A stretch of 64,000 nt of DNA from Luteimonas huabeiensis HB2 (GCF_000559025.1 NZ_JAAN01000036.1:1-64000), one strand, 5' to 3'. Counted from the first letter of the stretch, positions 30,678-39,492 are shown. Numbers and translations are program-made. Notes: generated by a model not told the origin, from the sequence alone.

Positions 30678-32246
30678 CTACGCGCCATCGTCTTCCTCGA
30701 GTTCCAGTTCCCCGGCGCGCAGGCCGGAGCGCGCGGCCCACTGGTAGACGCCGAACGCGATCGCCGCCACCGCCAGCGTGTCCCACGGATGCGCGATCGC
30801 GCCGCTGCCGCCGAACGAGCCCAGGCAGGACACCGCCATGACCAGCAGGTAGAACACGATCAGCCACAGCGAGCACTGCACCTGCCGCCGCAGTCTCGCC
30901 CGCCCGGCCTTGTCCGGCCACCGGTAGAGCACGTAGGCGGCGAACATCGCCACCTGCAGCCCCAGCAGCCAGCACAGCGTCTGCCAGCGTGACCAGTACA
31001 CGATCAGCGCGGCCACCACGAACGACAGCGGCCCCAGCACGGCGAGCGCGCGCACCCGGAACGGCCGCGCGAGATCCGGCGCGCTGCGGCGCAGCGCGGC
31101 CACCGTCACCGGCGCCGCCGCGTAGCTGAGCATCAGCGCGGCCGAGACCACCCCGATCAGCTTCTCCCAGGACGGGAACGGCAGCGTCCAGAACACCGAC
31201 AGCGCGAAGCTCAGCCACAGCGCCGGGCGCGGGATGCCGGACTTCGCGTCCACCCGGGTCAGCGGTTCGATGCCGGCGCTGCGCGCCCAGCCGTAGATCA
31301 CCCGCGGCGTGGCGCTCATGTAGATGTTGCCGGTGCCGCTGGGCGAGACCACCGCATCGGCCACCACCAGCCAGGCCAGCCAGCCCAGGCCCAGCACCAG
31401 CGCGATGTCGCGGTAGGGCAGCGCGTACAGCGTGTCGATGCCGGCCCAGCCGTTGGCGATCTGCCCGGGCGGGACCGCGCCCAGGAACGACAGCTGCAGC
31501 AGCACGTAGATCGCGGTCGACAGCAGGATCGACAGGATCAGCGCGATCGGGATCGTGCGCTGCGGGTCCTTGACCTCGCTGGCCACCGATACGATCGGCG
31601 TCAGCCCCAGGTAGGCGAAGATGATGCCGCCGGTCGAGATCGCCGCCTGCACGCCGGCCGCGCCATAGGGCGCGAAGCCCTGGGAACTCAGGTTCTCCGG
31701 CTGGAAGCTCGACAGCAGCAGCACGATCACCAGCACCGGCACCATGAACTTGAACACGCTGACGATGTTGTTGGAGATCGCGAAGCTCTTGACGCTGAAG
31801 TAGTTGAGCAGGAAGAACAGCACCAGCAGGCCGAACTGCACCGCCCAGCCGAGCGCGGTGGGGCTGGTGCCGTCGGGCCCGGTCAGGCCCGGGAACCAGG
31901 CCGCCGCGTACTGCCGGCTGGCCACCGCCTCGATCGCGATCAGGCTGGAGAACGCGATCAGGGTGACGAAGCCCATCAGCGAGCCGAGCAGCGGCCCGTG
32001 CGAATACTCCGGGTAGCGCACCACGCCGCCGGCGCGCGGCAGCGCCGCGCCCAGCTCGCAGTACACCAGCCCGAGCAGGAACACGGCGAAGCCGCCGCAC
32101 AGCCACGACAGGATGCCGGCCGGGCCGGCCATCGCGGCCACGTGGCTGGCCGCGAACAGCCAGCCGGAGCCGAAGATCGAGCCGAGCCCGATGAAGGTCA
32201 GGTCGGTCAGGCTGAGCGTCTTGCGGAACTTGCCTTCTACGGTCAT
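30678..32246 (-). CDS. APC-family amino-acid permease
   Basis: A 522-residue inner-membrane protein with about 12 predicted helices. The APC signature appears at the start (GLGSIFGSGWLFAAS, about 21-35), followed by GGVVRYPEYSHGPL and the helix-6 region GGIIFAYLGLTPIVSVASEV. The last 15 residues are acidic (ELELEEDDGA). The family exchanges or symports amino acids with protons. Its neighbours on both sides make hydroxyproline or proline the likely cargo (inference). It is separated from the aldehyde dehydrogenase by 137 bases containing a perfect 10-base hairpin at 32275-32302. Confidence 0.9.
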   Translation of the reverse strand: MTVEGKFRKTLSLTDLTFIGLGSIFGSGWLFAASHVAAMAGPAGILSWLCGGFAVFLLGLVYCELGAALPRAGGVVRYPEYSHGPLLGSLMGFVTLIAFSSLIAIEAVASRQYAAAWFPGLTGPDGTSPTALGWAVQFGLLVLFFLLNYFSVKSFAISNNIVSVFKFMVPVLVIVLLLSSFQPENLSSQGFAPYGAAGVQAAISTGGIIFAYLGLTPIVSVASEVKDPQRTIPIALILSILLSTAIYVLLQLSFLGAVPPGQIANGWAGIDTLYALPYRDIALVLGLGWLAWLVVADAVVSPSGTGNIYMSATPRVIYGWARSAGIEPLTRVDAKSGIPRPALWLSFALSVFWTLPFPSWEKLIGVVSAALMLSYAAAPVTVAALRRSAPDLARPFRVRALAVLGPLSFVVAALIVYWSRWQTLCWLLGLQVAMFAAYVLYRWPDKAGRARLRRQVQCSLWLIVFYLLVMAVSCLGSFGGSGAIAHPWDTLAVAAIAFGVYQWAARSGLRAGELELEEDDGA

Positions 32247-32383
32247 GGGTCCTCCCTCGGGTCCCCTCGTGGATCGCGCCGCGGCCTCCCCGCCGCGGCG
32301 CGCCCGGTCAGCGTTCCGTGCGCCGGCGCCTCATGCGCTGGCGCGGCCGGCGGGCGGCGCCGGCGATGGCCGTCGCGCCGGGC

Positions 32384-33979
32384 TCACCCGCCCGCGCCGA
32401 GATCGGCGGTGGTCCAGCGGCCGTCCACCAGGCGCCACACGCCGCCCGGGTTGCGGTCGCGCAGCAGCGGCGGCAGCAGCGCGTCGGGCACGTGGTCGTA
32501 GCTGTGCAGCGCGGCGAAGCGGCGGATCGCGCCCGGCATGCCGACCGCGGTGAAGCCCGGGTGGCTGGCGGCCGGGAACGGGCCGCCGTGGTTCATCGCC
32601 GGGCTGACCGCGACCCCGGTCGGCATGCGGTCCACGATCAACCGCCCCACCCGCGGCCGCAGCAGCGGCAGCAGCGCCGCCGCCTCGGCGTCGTCGCGGC
32701 CGTCGCCGGCGCGGTACACGGTGGCGGTGAGATTGCCCTCGAATGCCTGCGCGATCGCACGCGCCTGCGCCGCGTCGGCGCTGCGCACCAGCAGCGAGAC
32801 CGGGCCGAAGGCTTCGCCCTGCAGCCGCGCGGCATCGGCCAGGAACGCCTCGCCGCCGACCGACAGCAGCGCCGGCGCGACCCGGAAACCCGGGCCCGAC
32901 GGCGCTGGCGCGCCGGCGATGCGCTGCGCGCCGGCCTGCAGCAGCGCGTCCACCGCCGCGTGCAGCTGGCGGCGACCGTCCTCGGAGAACAGCGGCTGCG
33001 CCGGCGCGGCGTCGAAGCGCGCCGCGGCCGCGGCCACGAAGGCATCGCCCGCCGCGCCGCGCGGCACCACCACCACGCCGGGGTTGGTGCAGAACTGGCC
33101 GCTGCCCATCGTGCAGGAGGCGAAGAACTCCTGCGCCAGCGCCTCGCCGCGCTCGGCCAGCGCGCCGTCGAGCAGGAACACCGGGTTGACGCTGGACAGC
33201 TCCGCGTAGAACGGCACCCCGACCAGGTCGGCGGCGGCCTTCAGGCGCAGGCCGCCGGCGCGGCTGCCGGTGAAGGCGACCGCACCGATCGCGCGGTGCC
33301 CCACCAGGGCCAGCCCGGTCGCCGGCTCCAGGTGGTAGAGCATCTGCAGCGTTGCCGCCGGCAGCCCGGCGCCGTGCAGCGCCGCGTGCGCGATCCCCGC
33401 CAGCGCGCGGCTGGTCGCCGGGTGCAGCGGATGCGCCTTGGCGATCACCGGATTGCGCGCGGCGATCGCGGAGGCGAAGTCGCTGCCGGCCACCGCGTTG
33501 AAGGCGAACGGGAAGTTGTTCGGCCCGAACACCACCACCGGCTTGCCCAGGGGGCCGTAGGCCGCGCGCAGGCCACCGGCGGTGTCGATGACCGGGTGGG
33601 TCCAGCTCGCCTCGCGCACGGCGCGCGCGGCCTGCCGCAACTGGCCGCTGGTGCGCGGCAGCTCGACCTCGCGCAGCCGCGGCGAGGCCGGCAGCGCGGT
33701 TTCCGCGTGCGCCAGCGCCACCAGTTCGTCGGCCGCCGCCTCGATGCCGTCGGCATAGGCGTCCAGGAACGCGGCCACCCGCGCCGGGTCGGCCGCGGCC
33801 AGCGCCGGCGCCGCGGCTTCGGCCGCGGTCAGCGCGGCCTCGACCTCCTCCGCGCCGCTGACCGGGAACCACGGCCCGATCTCCTCGCCGGTGGCCGGGT
33901 CGCGCGCGCGCAAGCGCCCGGCCGGCGCCACCGGATCGCGCCAGCCGCCCGCCACCAGCACCTGTTGCAGGGCGTCCAC
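32384..33979 (-). CDS. 2,5-dioxopentanoate (alpha-ketoglutarate semialdehyde) dehydrogenase
   Basis: A 531-residue NADP-type aldehyde dehydrogenase, longer than generic ALDHs as is usual for this subgroup. Key residues are FGPNNFPFAFN (about 151-161), Glu260 (FYAELSS) and the catalytic Cys297 (GSGQFCTNPG). The family oxidises alpha-ketoglutarate semialdehyde to 2-oxoglutarate, the last step of hydroxyproline (and of some sugar) catabolism. It begins with GTG one base after the deaminase stop. Together with the deaminase it closes the pathway into the TCA cycle. Confidence 0.92.
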   Translation of the reverse strand: MDALQQVLVAGGWRDPVAPAGRLRARDPATGEEIGPWFPVSGAEEVEAALTAAEAAAPALAAADPARVAAFLDAYADGIEAAADELVALAHAETALPASPRLREVELPRTSGQLRQAARAVREASWTHPVIDTAGGLRAAYGPLGKPVVVFGPNNFPFAFNAVAGSDFASAIAARNPVIAKAHPLHPATSRALAGIAHAALHGAGLPAATLQMLYHLEPATGLALVGHRAIGAVAFTGSRAGGLRLKAAADLVGVPFYAELSSVNPVFLLDGALAERGEALAQEFFASCTMGSGQFCTNPGVVVVPRGAAGDAFVAAAAARFDAAPAQPLFSEDGRRQLHAAVDALLQAGAQRIAGAPAPSGPGFRVAPALLSVGGEAFLADAARLQGEAFGPVSLLVRSADAAQARAIAQAFEGNLTATVYRAGDGRDDAEAAALLPLLRPRVGRLIVDRMPTGVAVSPAMNHGGPFPAASHPGFTAVGMPGAIRRFAALHSYDHVPDALLPPLLRDRNPGGVWRLVDGRWTTADLGAGG

Positions 33980-33980
33980 G

Positions 33981-34883
33981 TCAGAGCCCCGGATGGGTCT
34001 TGATGGCGTGCTCGATGATGCGCAGCGCCTCGTCGCGCTCGGCGCCCTCGAGCGTCAGCCGCGGCGCGCGCACGCGCTCGCTGCCCCAGCCCACCGCCTG
34101 CTGGGTGAGCTTGATGAGCTGCACGAACTTGGGCACGGTGTCGAGCCGCAGCACCGGCAGGAACCAGTCGTAGAGCTCCTTGACCGCGGCGTAGCCGCCC
34201 GCGCGGGCGCGCTCGAACAGCGCCACCGATTCGGCCGGATAGGCGTTGACCTGGCCGGCGATCCAGCCGGTCGCGCCCATCGCGATGCCCTCCACGATCG
34301 CGTCGTCGATGCCGGTCATCAGCACCAGGCGGTCGCCCGACAGCGCCTGGATCGAGGCGAAGCGGCGCAGGTCGCCGGAAGACTCCTTGACCGCCTCGAC
34401 CTGGGGGAACTCGTCGGCCAGCGCCACGATCTGCTCGGCGCTGAAGTCGGTCTTGTAGGCGATCGGGTTGTTGTACAGCAGCACCGGCAGCGAGGTCGCG
34501 GCGATCACCGCGCGCACGTGCGCGCCCATCTCGCGCCAGTCGGTGGAGTAGGCGTAGGGCGGCAGCACCATCAGCCCGCGCGCGCCCTCGGCCTCGCAGG
34601 CGCGCGCCAGGCGCACCGCCTCGTCGGTCGACAGCGCGGCGATGCCCGGGATCACCGGCGCGCGATCGCCCAGCGCCTCGACCAGGGTGCGCACGATCGC
34701 GATCTTCTCCTCGAACGACAGCGTGCTGCCCTCGCCCAGCGAGCCGAAGGGCACGATGCCGATGCAGCCGGCCTCGACCTGCCACAGCGCATGGCGGGCG
34801 AGGAACGCGTGGTCGACCTGGCCGTCCTCGGCGAAGGGGGTGGTGATGGCGGGGATGACCCCCTGCCACATGGATCGGCTCAT
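33981..34883 (-). CDS. 1-pyrroline-4-hydroxy-2-carboxylate deaminase
   Basis: A 300-residue member of the dihydrodipicolinate synthase/NAL family. Schiff-base Lys166 (VEAVKESSGD) and Tyr137 (LLYNNPIAY) are present, as is the FGSLGEGSTL segment near 46-55. In hydroxyproline operons this branch deaminates and dehydrates the cyclic imine to alpha-ketoglutarate semialdehyde. A good AGGAG lies 8 bases before ATG 34883, which overlaps the dehydrogenase alpha-subunit stop (ATGA). The alternative of a true DapA is excluded by context and by the absence of other lysine genes. Confidence 0.9.
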   Translation of the reverse strand: MSRSMWQGVIPAITTPFAEDGQVDHAFLARHALWQVEAGCIGIVPFGSLGEGSTLSFEEKIAIVRTLVEALGDRAPVIPGIAALSTDEAVRLARACEAEGARGLMVLPPYAYSTDWREMGAHVRAVIAATSLPVLLYNNPIAYKTDFSAEQIVALADEFPQVEAVKESSGDLRRFASIQALSGDRLVLMTGIDDAIVEGIAMGATGWIAGQVNAYPAESVALFERARAGGYAAVKELYDWFLPVLRLDTVPKFVQLIKLTQQAVGWGSERVRAPRLTLEGAERDEALRIIEHAIKTHPGL

Positions 34884-36193
34884 GGCGTGACTCCTGAGGT
34901 TGTCGTCGTGGAAGGCCCCGCCGCGCCGAACGAAGCCAGCACCTCCAGCGGGACGGGAAAGACCGGCGGCCGGAAGCCGCCGCGTGGAAAACGTCCGAGT
35001 TCGGCCAGCGCGGCGCCGCACACGCGCCCCTGGCAGGCGCCCATCCCGAGCCGGGTGGCGAGCTTGGCCTCGCGCGCGTCGGCGAACGGCGCCAGCGCGC
35101 CCATCCGCACGTCCTCGCAGCGGCAGACCACGGTGTCGTCTGCGGCCAGCCGGTGCAGGCGCGGATCGAGCGCGAAGGCGCGGCGCAGCGCGGCGGCGAA
35201 GCGGCGCACGCTCGCGCGGCGCGGCGCCAGCGCGAGCGCGGCGGCCTCGTCGCCGGCGGCGGCGAGGCCGGCGATGCGGCCCTCGATGCGCGCGCAGTCC
35301 ACGCCGCCGATGCCGCAGGCCTCGCCGGCGGCGTACACGCCCTCGACGCTGCTGCGCATCCGCGCGTCCACCCGCACGCCGGCCTGCGCGCCGTCGCCGT
35401 CCAGCGCGCAGCCGAGCGCATGCGCCAGTTCCAGGTTCGGCACCAGGCCGAAGCCGCAGGCGAGCAGGTCGCAGGGCACGGTGCGGCGGCCGCCGCCGGC
35501 CACCGCCAGCTCCACCGCCTCCAGCCGCGCACCGCCCAGCGCGCGCAGCACGTGGCTGCCGGCGAGATAGCGCGAGCGCCACAGCGCGGCGCGCAGGCGC
35601 GCGGCCTGCGCGGCCTTGCCGGGCCAGCGCCACAGGCCCAGCGCGAAGCCGGCCAGCGCCTCGCGCCCGGCCTGCTCGTGGATGCCGATCACGCGCGCGC
35701 CGTGCCGGCGCAGCGTGTGCGCGGCGGCCAGCAGCAGCGGCCCGCTGCCGGCCACCACCGCGCGCGCGCCGCGCAGCGGCCAGCCCTGCTTGGCCAGCGC
35801 CTGCGCGCCGCCGGCGCCGACCACGCCCGGCAGCGTCCAGCCGGGGAACGGCAGCAGCAGCTCGCGCGCGCCGGTGGCCAGCACCAGCGCGCCGTGGTCG
35901 ATCGAAAGCGCGGCGGCGTCCTCGCGCACGAACAGCCGCCCGCCCGCGTGGCCGACCACCTCGGAGCGCGGCAGCAGGCGCACGCCGGCGGCGTCCGCGG
36001 CCTCCAGCGCGCGGCGCGCGGCCGGCGGCGCGCCGTGCGCGCTGTCGTGCCGCCACACCTGTCCGCCCGGCTGCGGCTGCGCATCGACCAGCAGCACGCG
36101 GGCGCCGCGGCGCGCGGCCGCGGTGGCGGCCGCCAGCCCGGCCGGCCCGGCGCCGACCACCGCCACGTCGCAGCGGAGCAGGCGCTCAGCCAT
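34880..36193 (-). CDS. D-hydroxyproline dehydrogenase, alpha subunit (FAD/[2Fe-2S] type)
   Basis: A 437-residue NAD(P)/FAD-dependent oxidoreductase with an N-terminal FAD loop (VVGAGPAGLAAATAA, about 12-26), ATGARELLLPFPGW, a second dinucleotide loop (AVVAGSGPLLLAAAH) and the GVYAAGEACGIGG FAD segment. The C-terminus has cysteines arranged as in [2Fe-2S] BFD-like domains (VVCRCEDVRMG, then GACQGRVCG). This is the architecture of the alpha subunit of heteromeric D-hydroxyproline or amine dehydrogenases (SoxA/HcnB-like). It overlaps the gamma gene by 8 bases and the deaminase by 4. Confidence 0.87.
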   Translation of the reverse strand: MAERLLRCDVAVVGAGPAGLAAATAAARRGARVLLVDAQPQPGGQVWRHDSAHGAPPAARRALEAADAAGVRLLPRSEVVGHAGGRLFVREDAAALSIDHGALVLATGARELLLPFPGWTLPGVVGAGGAQALAKQGWPLRGARAVVAGSGPLLLAAAHTLRRHGARVIGIHEQAGREALAGFALGLWRWPGKAAQAARLRAALWRSRYLAGSHVLRALGGARLEAVELAVAGGGRRTVPCDLLACGFGLVPNLELAHALGCALDGDGAQAGVRVDARMRSSVEGVYAAGEACGIGGVDCARIEGRIAGLAAAGDEAAALALAPRRASVRRFAAALRRAFALDPRLHRLAADDTVVCRCEDVRMGALAPFADAREAKLATRLGMGACQGRVCGAALAELGRFPRGGFRPPVFPVPLEVLASFGAAGPSTTTTSGVTP

Positions 36194-36443
36194 GCGTGCG
36201 CACCCGCATGCCCTCGGCCACCGGCGTCAGGCAGGCGCGCCGCTGCGCGCCGCCGTCGATGCTCACCCGGCACTCGAAGCACACGCCCATGCCGCACAGC
36301 GGCGCGCGCGGCTCGCCGCCGACCGAGGTCCGGAAGCCGGCGCCGGCGATCGCGATGGCGGCGGCCACGCTGCTGCCGGCGCGCACCGCGACCTCGCGGC
36401 CATCGACCGCCAGCCGCACCGTCGTCGCCGGCGCGCGGCTCAC
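36186..36443 (-). CDS. D-hydroxyproline dehydrogenase, gamma subunit ([2Fe-2S] protein)
   Basis: This 85-residue ferredoxin-like subunit has the plant-type/HcnA cluster motif. The cysteines lie at 50, 55, 58 (APLCGMGVCFEC) and 71 (RRACLTP). It passes electrons between the flavin subunits and the respiratory chain. GTG at 36443 is the start, overlapping the beta-subunit stop as GTGA. A reader using only ATG starts would miss this gene. Confidence 0.87.
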   Translation of the reverse strand: MSRAPATTVRLAVDGREVAVRAGSSVAAAIAIAGAGFRTSVGGEPRAPLCGMGVCFECRVSIDGGAQRRACLTPVAEGMRVRTHG

Positions 36444-37540
36444 GCCGCCACCCGCGCGGGGTCGTAGGGCGCCGGGTCGATCGCCGGCGGCTGCCCCAGC
36501 AGCAGGTCCAGCAGCAGCCGCGCGGTACCCGGCGCGGTGGTCACGCCCAGGCCCTCGTGGCCGGCGGCCACCCACACGCCCGGGCAACCCGGTACGCGGC
36601 CGATGTAGGGCCGGCCGTCCGGCGTGCACGGGCGCAGGCCGGTCCAGGCGCGGATCGCCTGCAGGCCGCGCAGCACCGGCAGGAATTCGAAGGCGCGTTC
36701 CAGCATGCGCCGCAGCATCGACGGGTCCACCTCGCGCTCGCGCCGGCCCTGCTCGCGCGAGGAGCCGATCAGCAGTTGTCCGCTGGGCCGCGGCTGCACG
36801 TTGAAGGCGACGCTGCTGTCGGCATCGCCGTGCGCGCTGTCGGCGTAGCCCAGCTCCAGCAGCTGGTGGCGGACCAGCCCGGGGTGGCGGTCGGTGATCA
36901 CCAGGTGGCCGCGACGCACGCCGAGCGGCAGCGCCGGCAGCAGCTCCGGCAGCTCGCTGCCGGTGGCCACCAGCACCTGCCCGCGCAGCACGGTGCCGTC
37001 GTCCAGACGCACGCCGCCGGCCGCCAGCGCCAGCGCGCGGCGGCCGCGATGGACCGCCGCGCCGCCGGACTGCGCGCGCGCCAGCAGCCACGCGGCCACC
37101 CGCGGCGGGTACACCACCGCCTCGCCCGGCACCCGCATGCCGCCGGCCAGGCCCGGCGCCAGGTGCGGCTCGCAGGCGTACAGCGCGCGCGCGTCCAGCC
37201 GCTCGGCCTCGATGCCGGCCGCGGCCAGCCGCGCGATGCGCTCGGGGATGCGCTGCAGCTGGGTCGGCGTCTCCGCCAGCCACAGCGTGCCGCAGCGGCT
37301 GAATTCCGCCTCCGGCAGCCCGGCGAATTCCTCCCACAGCCGCTGCGAGAACCGCGCCAGCGCCAGCTCCGCGGGATCGTCGTCCATCGCCACCAGGTGC
37401 CCCATCGAGGCCGCGGTCACGCCGCCGCCGGGCACCCCCGACTCCACCACCGCCACCCGCAGCCCGCAGCGCACCGCCAGGTCCGCGCAGCTCGCGCCGA
37501 CGATGCCGGCGCCGACGACGATGAGGTCGAATCCGCTCAT
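36440..37540 (-). CDS. D-hydroxyproline dehydrogenase, beta subunit (FAD, DAO fold)
   Basis: A 366-residue FAD protein of the D-amino-acid oxidase fold: DLIVVGAGIVGASCADLAVR (about 5-24), a substrate domain with GYADSAHGDADSSVAFNVQP, and the C-terminal FAD segment WTGLRPCTPDGRPYIG, then GHEGLGVTTAPGTA. With the alpha and gamma subunits it oxidises cis-4-hydroxy-D-proline to 1-pyrroline-4-hydroxy-2-carboxylate at the membrane-facing side of the cytoplasm. It overlaps both neighbours by 4 bases. Confidence 0.88.
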   Translation of the reverse strand: MSGFDLIVVGAGIVGASCADLAVRCGLRVAVVESGVPGGGVTAASMGHLVAMDDDPAELALARFSQRLWEEFAGLPEAEFSRCGTLWLAETPTQLQRIPERIARLAAAGIEAERLDARALYACEPHLAPGLAGGMRVPGEAVVYPPRVAAWLLARAQSGGAAVHRGRRALALAAGGVRLDDGTVLRGQVLVATGSELPELLPALPLGVRRGHLVITDRHPGLVRHQLLELGYADSAHGDADSSVAFNVQPRPSGQLLIGSSREQGRREREVDPSMLRRMLERAFEFLPVLRGLQAIRAWTGLRPCTPDGRPYIGRVPGCPGVWVAAGHEGLGVTTAPGTARLLLDLLLGQPPAIDPAPYDPARVAA

Positions 37541-38493
37541 GGCGACGCCGGCGGCCTCGCGCCGATGCCCCAGACGAAGGGATCGTCCGCCTCCAGCAGC
37601 AGCTCGCTGCGCCCGGTGATCCAGGCCTGGCCGACGATGCGCGGCAGCACGCCGCGCGCGCCCTTGCGGTAGCTGGCCTCGAAGGCGCTGCCGAGGATGC
37701 CCTGCTGCAGCCAGCGCTCGCCCTCGCCCAGGCGCCCGTCGGCGGCCAGGCAGGCGAGCTTGGCGCTGGTGCCGGTGCCGCAGGGCGAACGGTCGTAGGC
37801 GCCGCCCGGGCACAGCACGAAGTTGCGTGCGACGCCGGGGGCGTCGGGCGCGCTGCCGCTGATCTCGATGTGGTCGATGACGCCGCCGTCCTCGCCGGCG
37901 AGCCCGGCGGCGTCGACCGCGCGCTGGATGGCCTGGGTGTAGGCGGTCAGCGCGGGGATGTTGCCCACCTCCAGCGCCAGCGGCGACTGCGCGGTGATGA
38001 AGAACCAGTTGCCGCCCCAGGCGATGTCGCCGGCGACGGTGCCGTGTCCCGGCACCTCGACCTCGACGCCGGCGGCATGGCGGTAGCTCTCGACGTTGTC
38101 GATCGAGACCCGGCCGTCATCGTGCAGCTCCACCCCGACCACGCCCACCGGCGTTTCCACCCGGTGCGCGCCCGGGCCGATCCGGCCCAGGTACGCCAGC
38201 GTGCGCACCACGCCGATGGTGCCGTGCCCGCACATGCCCAGATACCCGACGTTGTTGAAGTAGATCACCCCGGTGCAGCAGGCCGGGTCGTCGGGCGGCA
38301 GCAACAGCGCGCCGACCATGGTGTCCGAGCCGCGCGGCTCGGCCGCGATCGCGCTGCGCCAATGGTCGAAGCCCTCGCGGAAGCGCCGGCGCCGCTCGGC
38401 GAGGCTGCCGCCGCCCAGGTCCGGGAATCCGTCCAGCACCACCCGGGTGGGCTCGCCGGCGGTGTGCGAATCGATGACGTTCATTTTCCGCAT
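37537..38493 (-). CDS. 4-hydroxyproline 2-epimerase
   Basis: A 318-residue enzyme of the proline racemase family with both catalytic cysteines: Cys88 in GMCGHGTIG and Cys238 in SPCGTGTSA. Two cysteines indicate a racemase/epimerase; the dehydratases of the family have Thr at the second site. It converts trans-4-hydroxy-L-proline to cis-4-hydroxy-D-proline, the first pathway step. The start at 38493 is chosen over the Met three codons later (38484) to keep the usual N-terminus, but either is possible. It is first in a row of ten minus-strand genes. Confidence 0.93.
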   Translation of the reverse strand: MRKMNVIDSHTAGEPTRVVLDGFPDLGGGSLAERRRRFREGFDHWRSAIAAEPRGSDTMVGALLLPPDDPACCTGVIYFNNVGYLGMCGHGTIGVVRTLAYLGRIGPGAHRVETPVGVVGVELHDDGRVSIDNVESYRHAAGVEVEVPGHGTVAGDIAWGGNWFFITAQSPLALEVGNIPALTAYTQAIQRAVDAAGLAGEDGGVIDHIEISGSAPDAPGVARNFVLCPGGAYDRSPCGTGTSAKLACLAADGRLGEGERWLQQGILGSAFEASYRKGARGVLPRIVGQAWITGRSELLLEADDPFVWGIGARPPASP

Positions 38494-38548
38494 GGCCCAT
38501 CTTCGGCCCGCCCCCTGGCAGCGGCTAGGACGCACTCCCCGTGCGCGG

Positions 38549-38564
38549 TGCGGAAATATGCATA
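38549..38564. promoter_or_regulatory. conserved 16-mer element, copy 2
   Basis: The same TGCGGAAATATGCATA as at 25491-25506, here 56 bases before the epimerase start in the divergent gap between epimerase and regulator. A second TGCGGA follows 17 bases after the first, which gives a direct repeat as AraC-family dimers often use. This copy also contains an in-frame ATG of the regulator gene (38558). I therefore treat it as regulatory DNA rather than the translation start. Confidence 0.6.
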
Positions 38565-38650
38565 ATGCGGACGACCGGGCCGCGCCCGCGCATCCCCCGC
38601 CACGGGCCCTCGCCGGCCCCGAGCTCCAGGAGGCCGCCGCCATCGACGTG

Positions 38651-39427
38651 ATGCTCGCCCCCGACGAACTGCAGACGATCTTCAACGCGCTGCCGGACGT
38701 GGTGTTCTTCGTCAAGGATCGCGAAGGCCGCTACACCCACGTCAACCACACCCTGGTGCGGCGCCTCGGCCTGAAGAACCGCGCCGAGGTCCTCGGCCGC
38801 AGCGTGCTGGAACTGTTCCCCCCGCGCCTGGGCGGCACCTACTTCGTGCAGGACAAGCGGGTGCTGTGCGGGGAAGTGATCGAGAACCAGCTCGAACTGC
38901 ACCTCTACTCCAACCGCTCGCCCGGCTGGTGCCTGACGTTCAAGCGGCCGATCGTGGCCGGCGACGAGATCGTCGGGCTGATCGGCATCTCCCGCGACCT
39001 CGGCCAGCCCGACCACCGCCATTCCGCGTTCGGCCGTCTGCAGCGCGCGCTGCAGCACATGCAGGCGCACTACGGCGAGCCGCTGCGCGTGCAGACGCTG
39101 GCCGCCATCGCCGGCGTATCGGTGGCCCAGCTCGAACGCCTGTTCAAGCGGGTGTTCCAGCTCACCCCGCAGCAGCTCTTGACCAAGCTGCGCATCGAGG
39201 CGGCGATGCGGCTGCTGCACTCGCACGCCAGCATCGCCGAGATCGGGCAGGCCTGCGGCTTCTCCGACCAGAGCGCGTTCGCGCGCCAGTTCAAGGCCAC
39301 CGTGGGCGTGCCGCCGCGCGACTACCGGGCCCTGGCCTGCCAGGCCCCGGATGCGGCGATCGGCACGATCCTGGACCTGCCGGGGCCCCGCCCCACGGCC
39401 GCCACCGTACCCGCCGACGGGGTCTGA
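38651..39427 (+). CDS. PAS-sensor AraC-family transcriptional regulator
   Basis: A 258-residue regulator: an N-terminal PAS domain (about 1-115; ALPDVVFFVKDREGRYTHVN) and a C-terminal AraC double helix-turn-helix (LRVQTLAAIAGVSVAQLERL and IAEIGQACGFSDQSAFARQF, about 150-240). It is divergent from the epimerase row, the usual place for a pathway activator. In Pseudomonas aeruginosa the hydroxyproline activator LhpR is also of the AraC family, to my knowledge. The start is uncertain: ATG 38651 puts the shared 16-mer outside the gene and has AGGAGG upstream, though 17 bases away. ATG 38558 would add 31 residues. Confidence 0.85.
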   Translation: MLAPDELQTIFNALPDVVFFVKDREGRYTHVNHTLVRRLGLKNRAEVLGRSVLELFPPRLGGTYFVQDKRVLCGEVIENQLELHLYSNRSPGWCLTFKRPIVAGDEIVGLIGISRDLGQPDHRHSAFGRLQRALQHMQAHYGEPLRVQTLAAIAGVSVAQLERLFKRVFQLTPQQLLTKLRIEAAMRLLHSHASIAEIGQACGFSDQSAFARQFKATVGVPPRDYRALACQAPDAAIGTILDLPGPRPTAATVPADGV

Positions 39428-39492
39428 CCGCCGGCGGGCCCGCACGGGGGCCGGTGTTAGCATGACGCCCCCGCCCGCAGCCCCCGTGTTCG

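Noticed and set aside
32275..32302. Terminator between the permease and aldehyde dehydrogenase genes
   Set aside because: The 10-base stem is perfect but there is no T run, and the flanking genes belong to one pathway; it is mentioned as a hairpin only.
32331..34003. Long plus- and minus-strand frames over the aldehyde dehydrogenase and deaminase genes
   Set aside because: Compositional shadows; only the frames with catalytic motifs (Cys297, Lys166) are real.
33981..34883. dapA (lysine synthesis) call
   Set aside because: Family and catalytic residues fit, but the gene lies between a Hyp dehydrogenase and the semialdehyde dehydrogenase, so the hydroxyproline deaminase is the better call.
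38558..38650. Longer AraC regulator starting at 38558
   Set aside because: Its ATG is inside the 16-mer shared with 25491 and would leave little room for divergent promoters; kept as an alternative start, not the main call.
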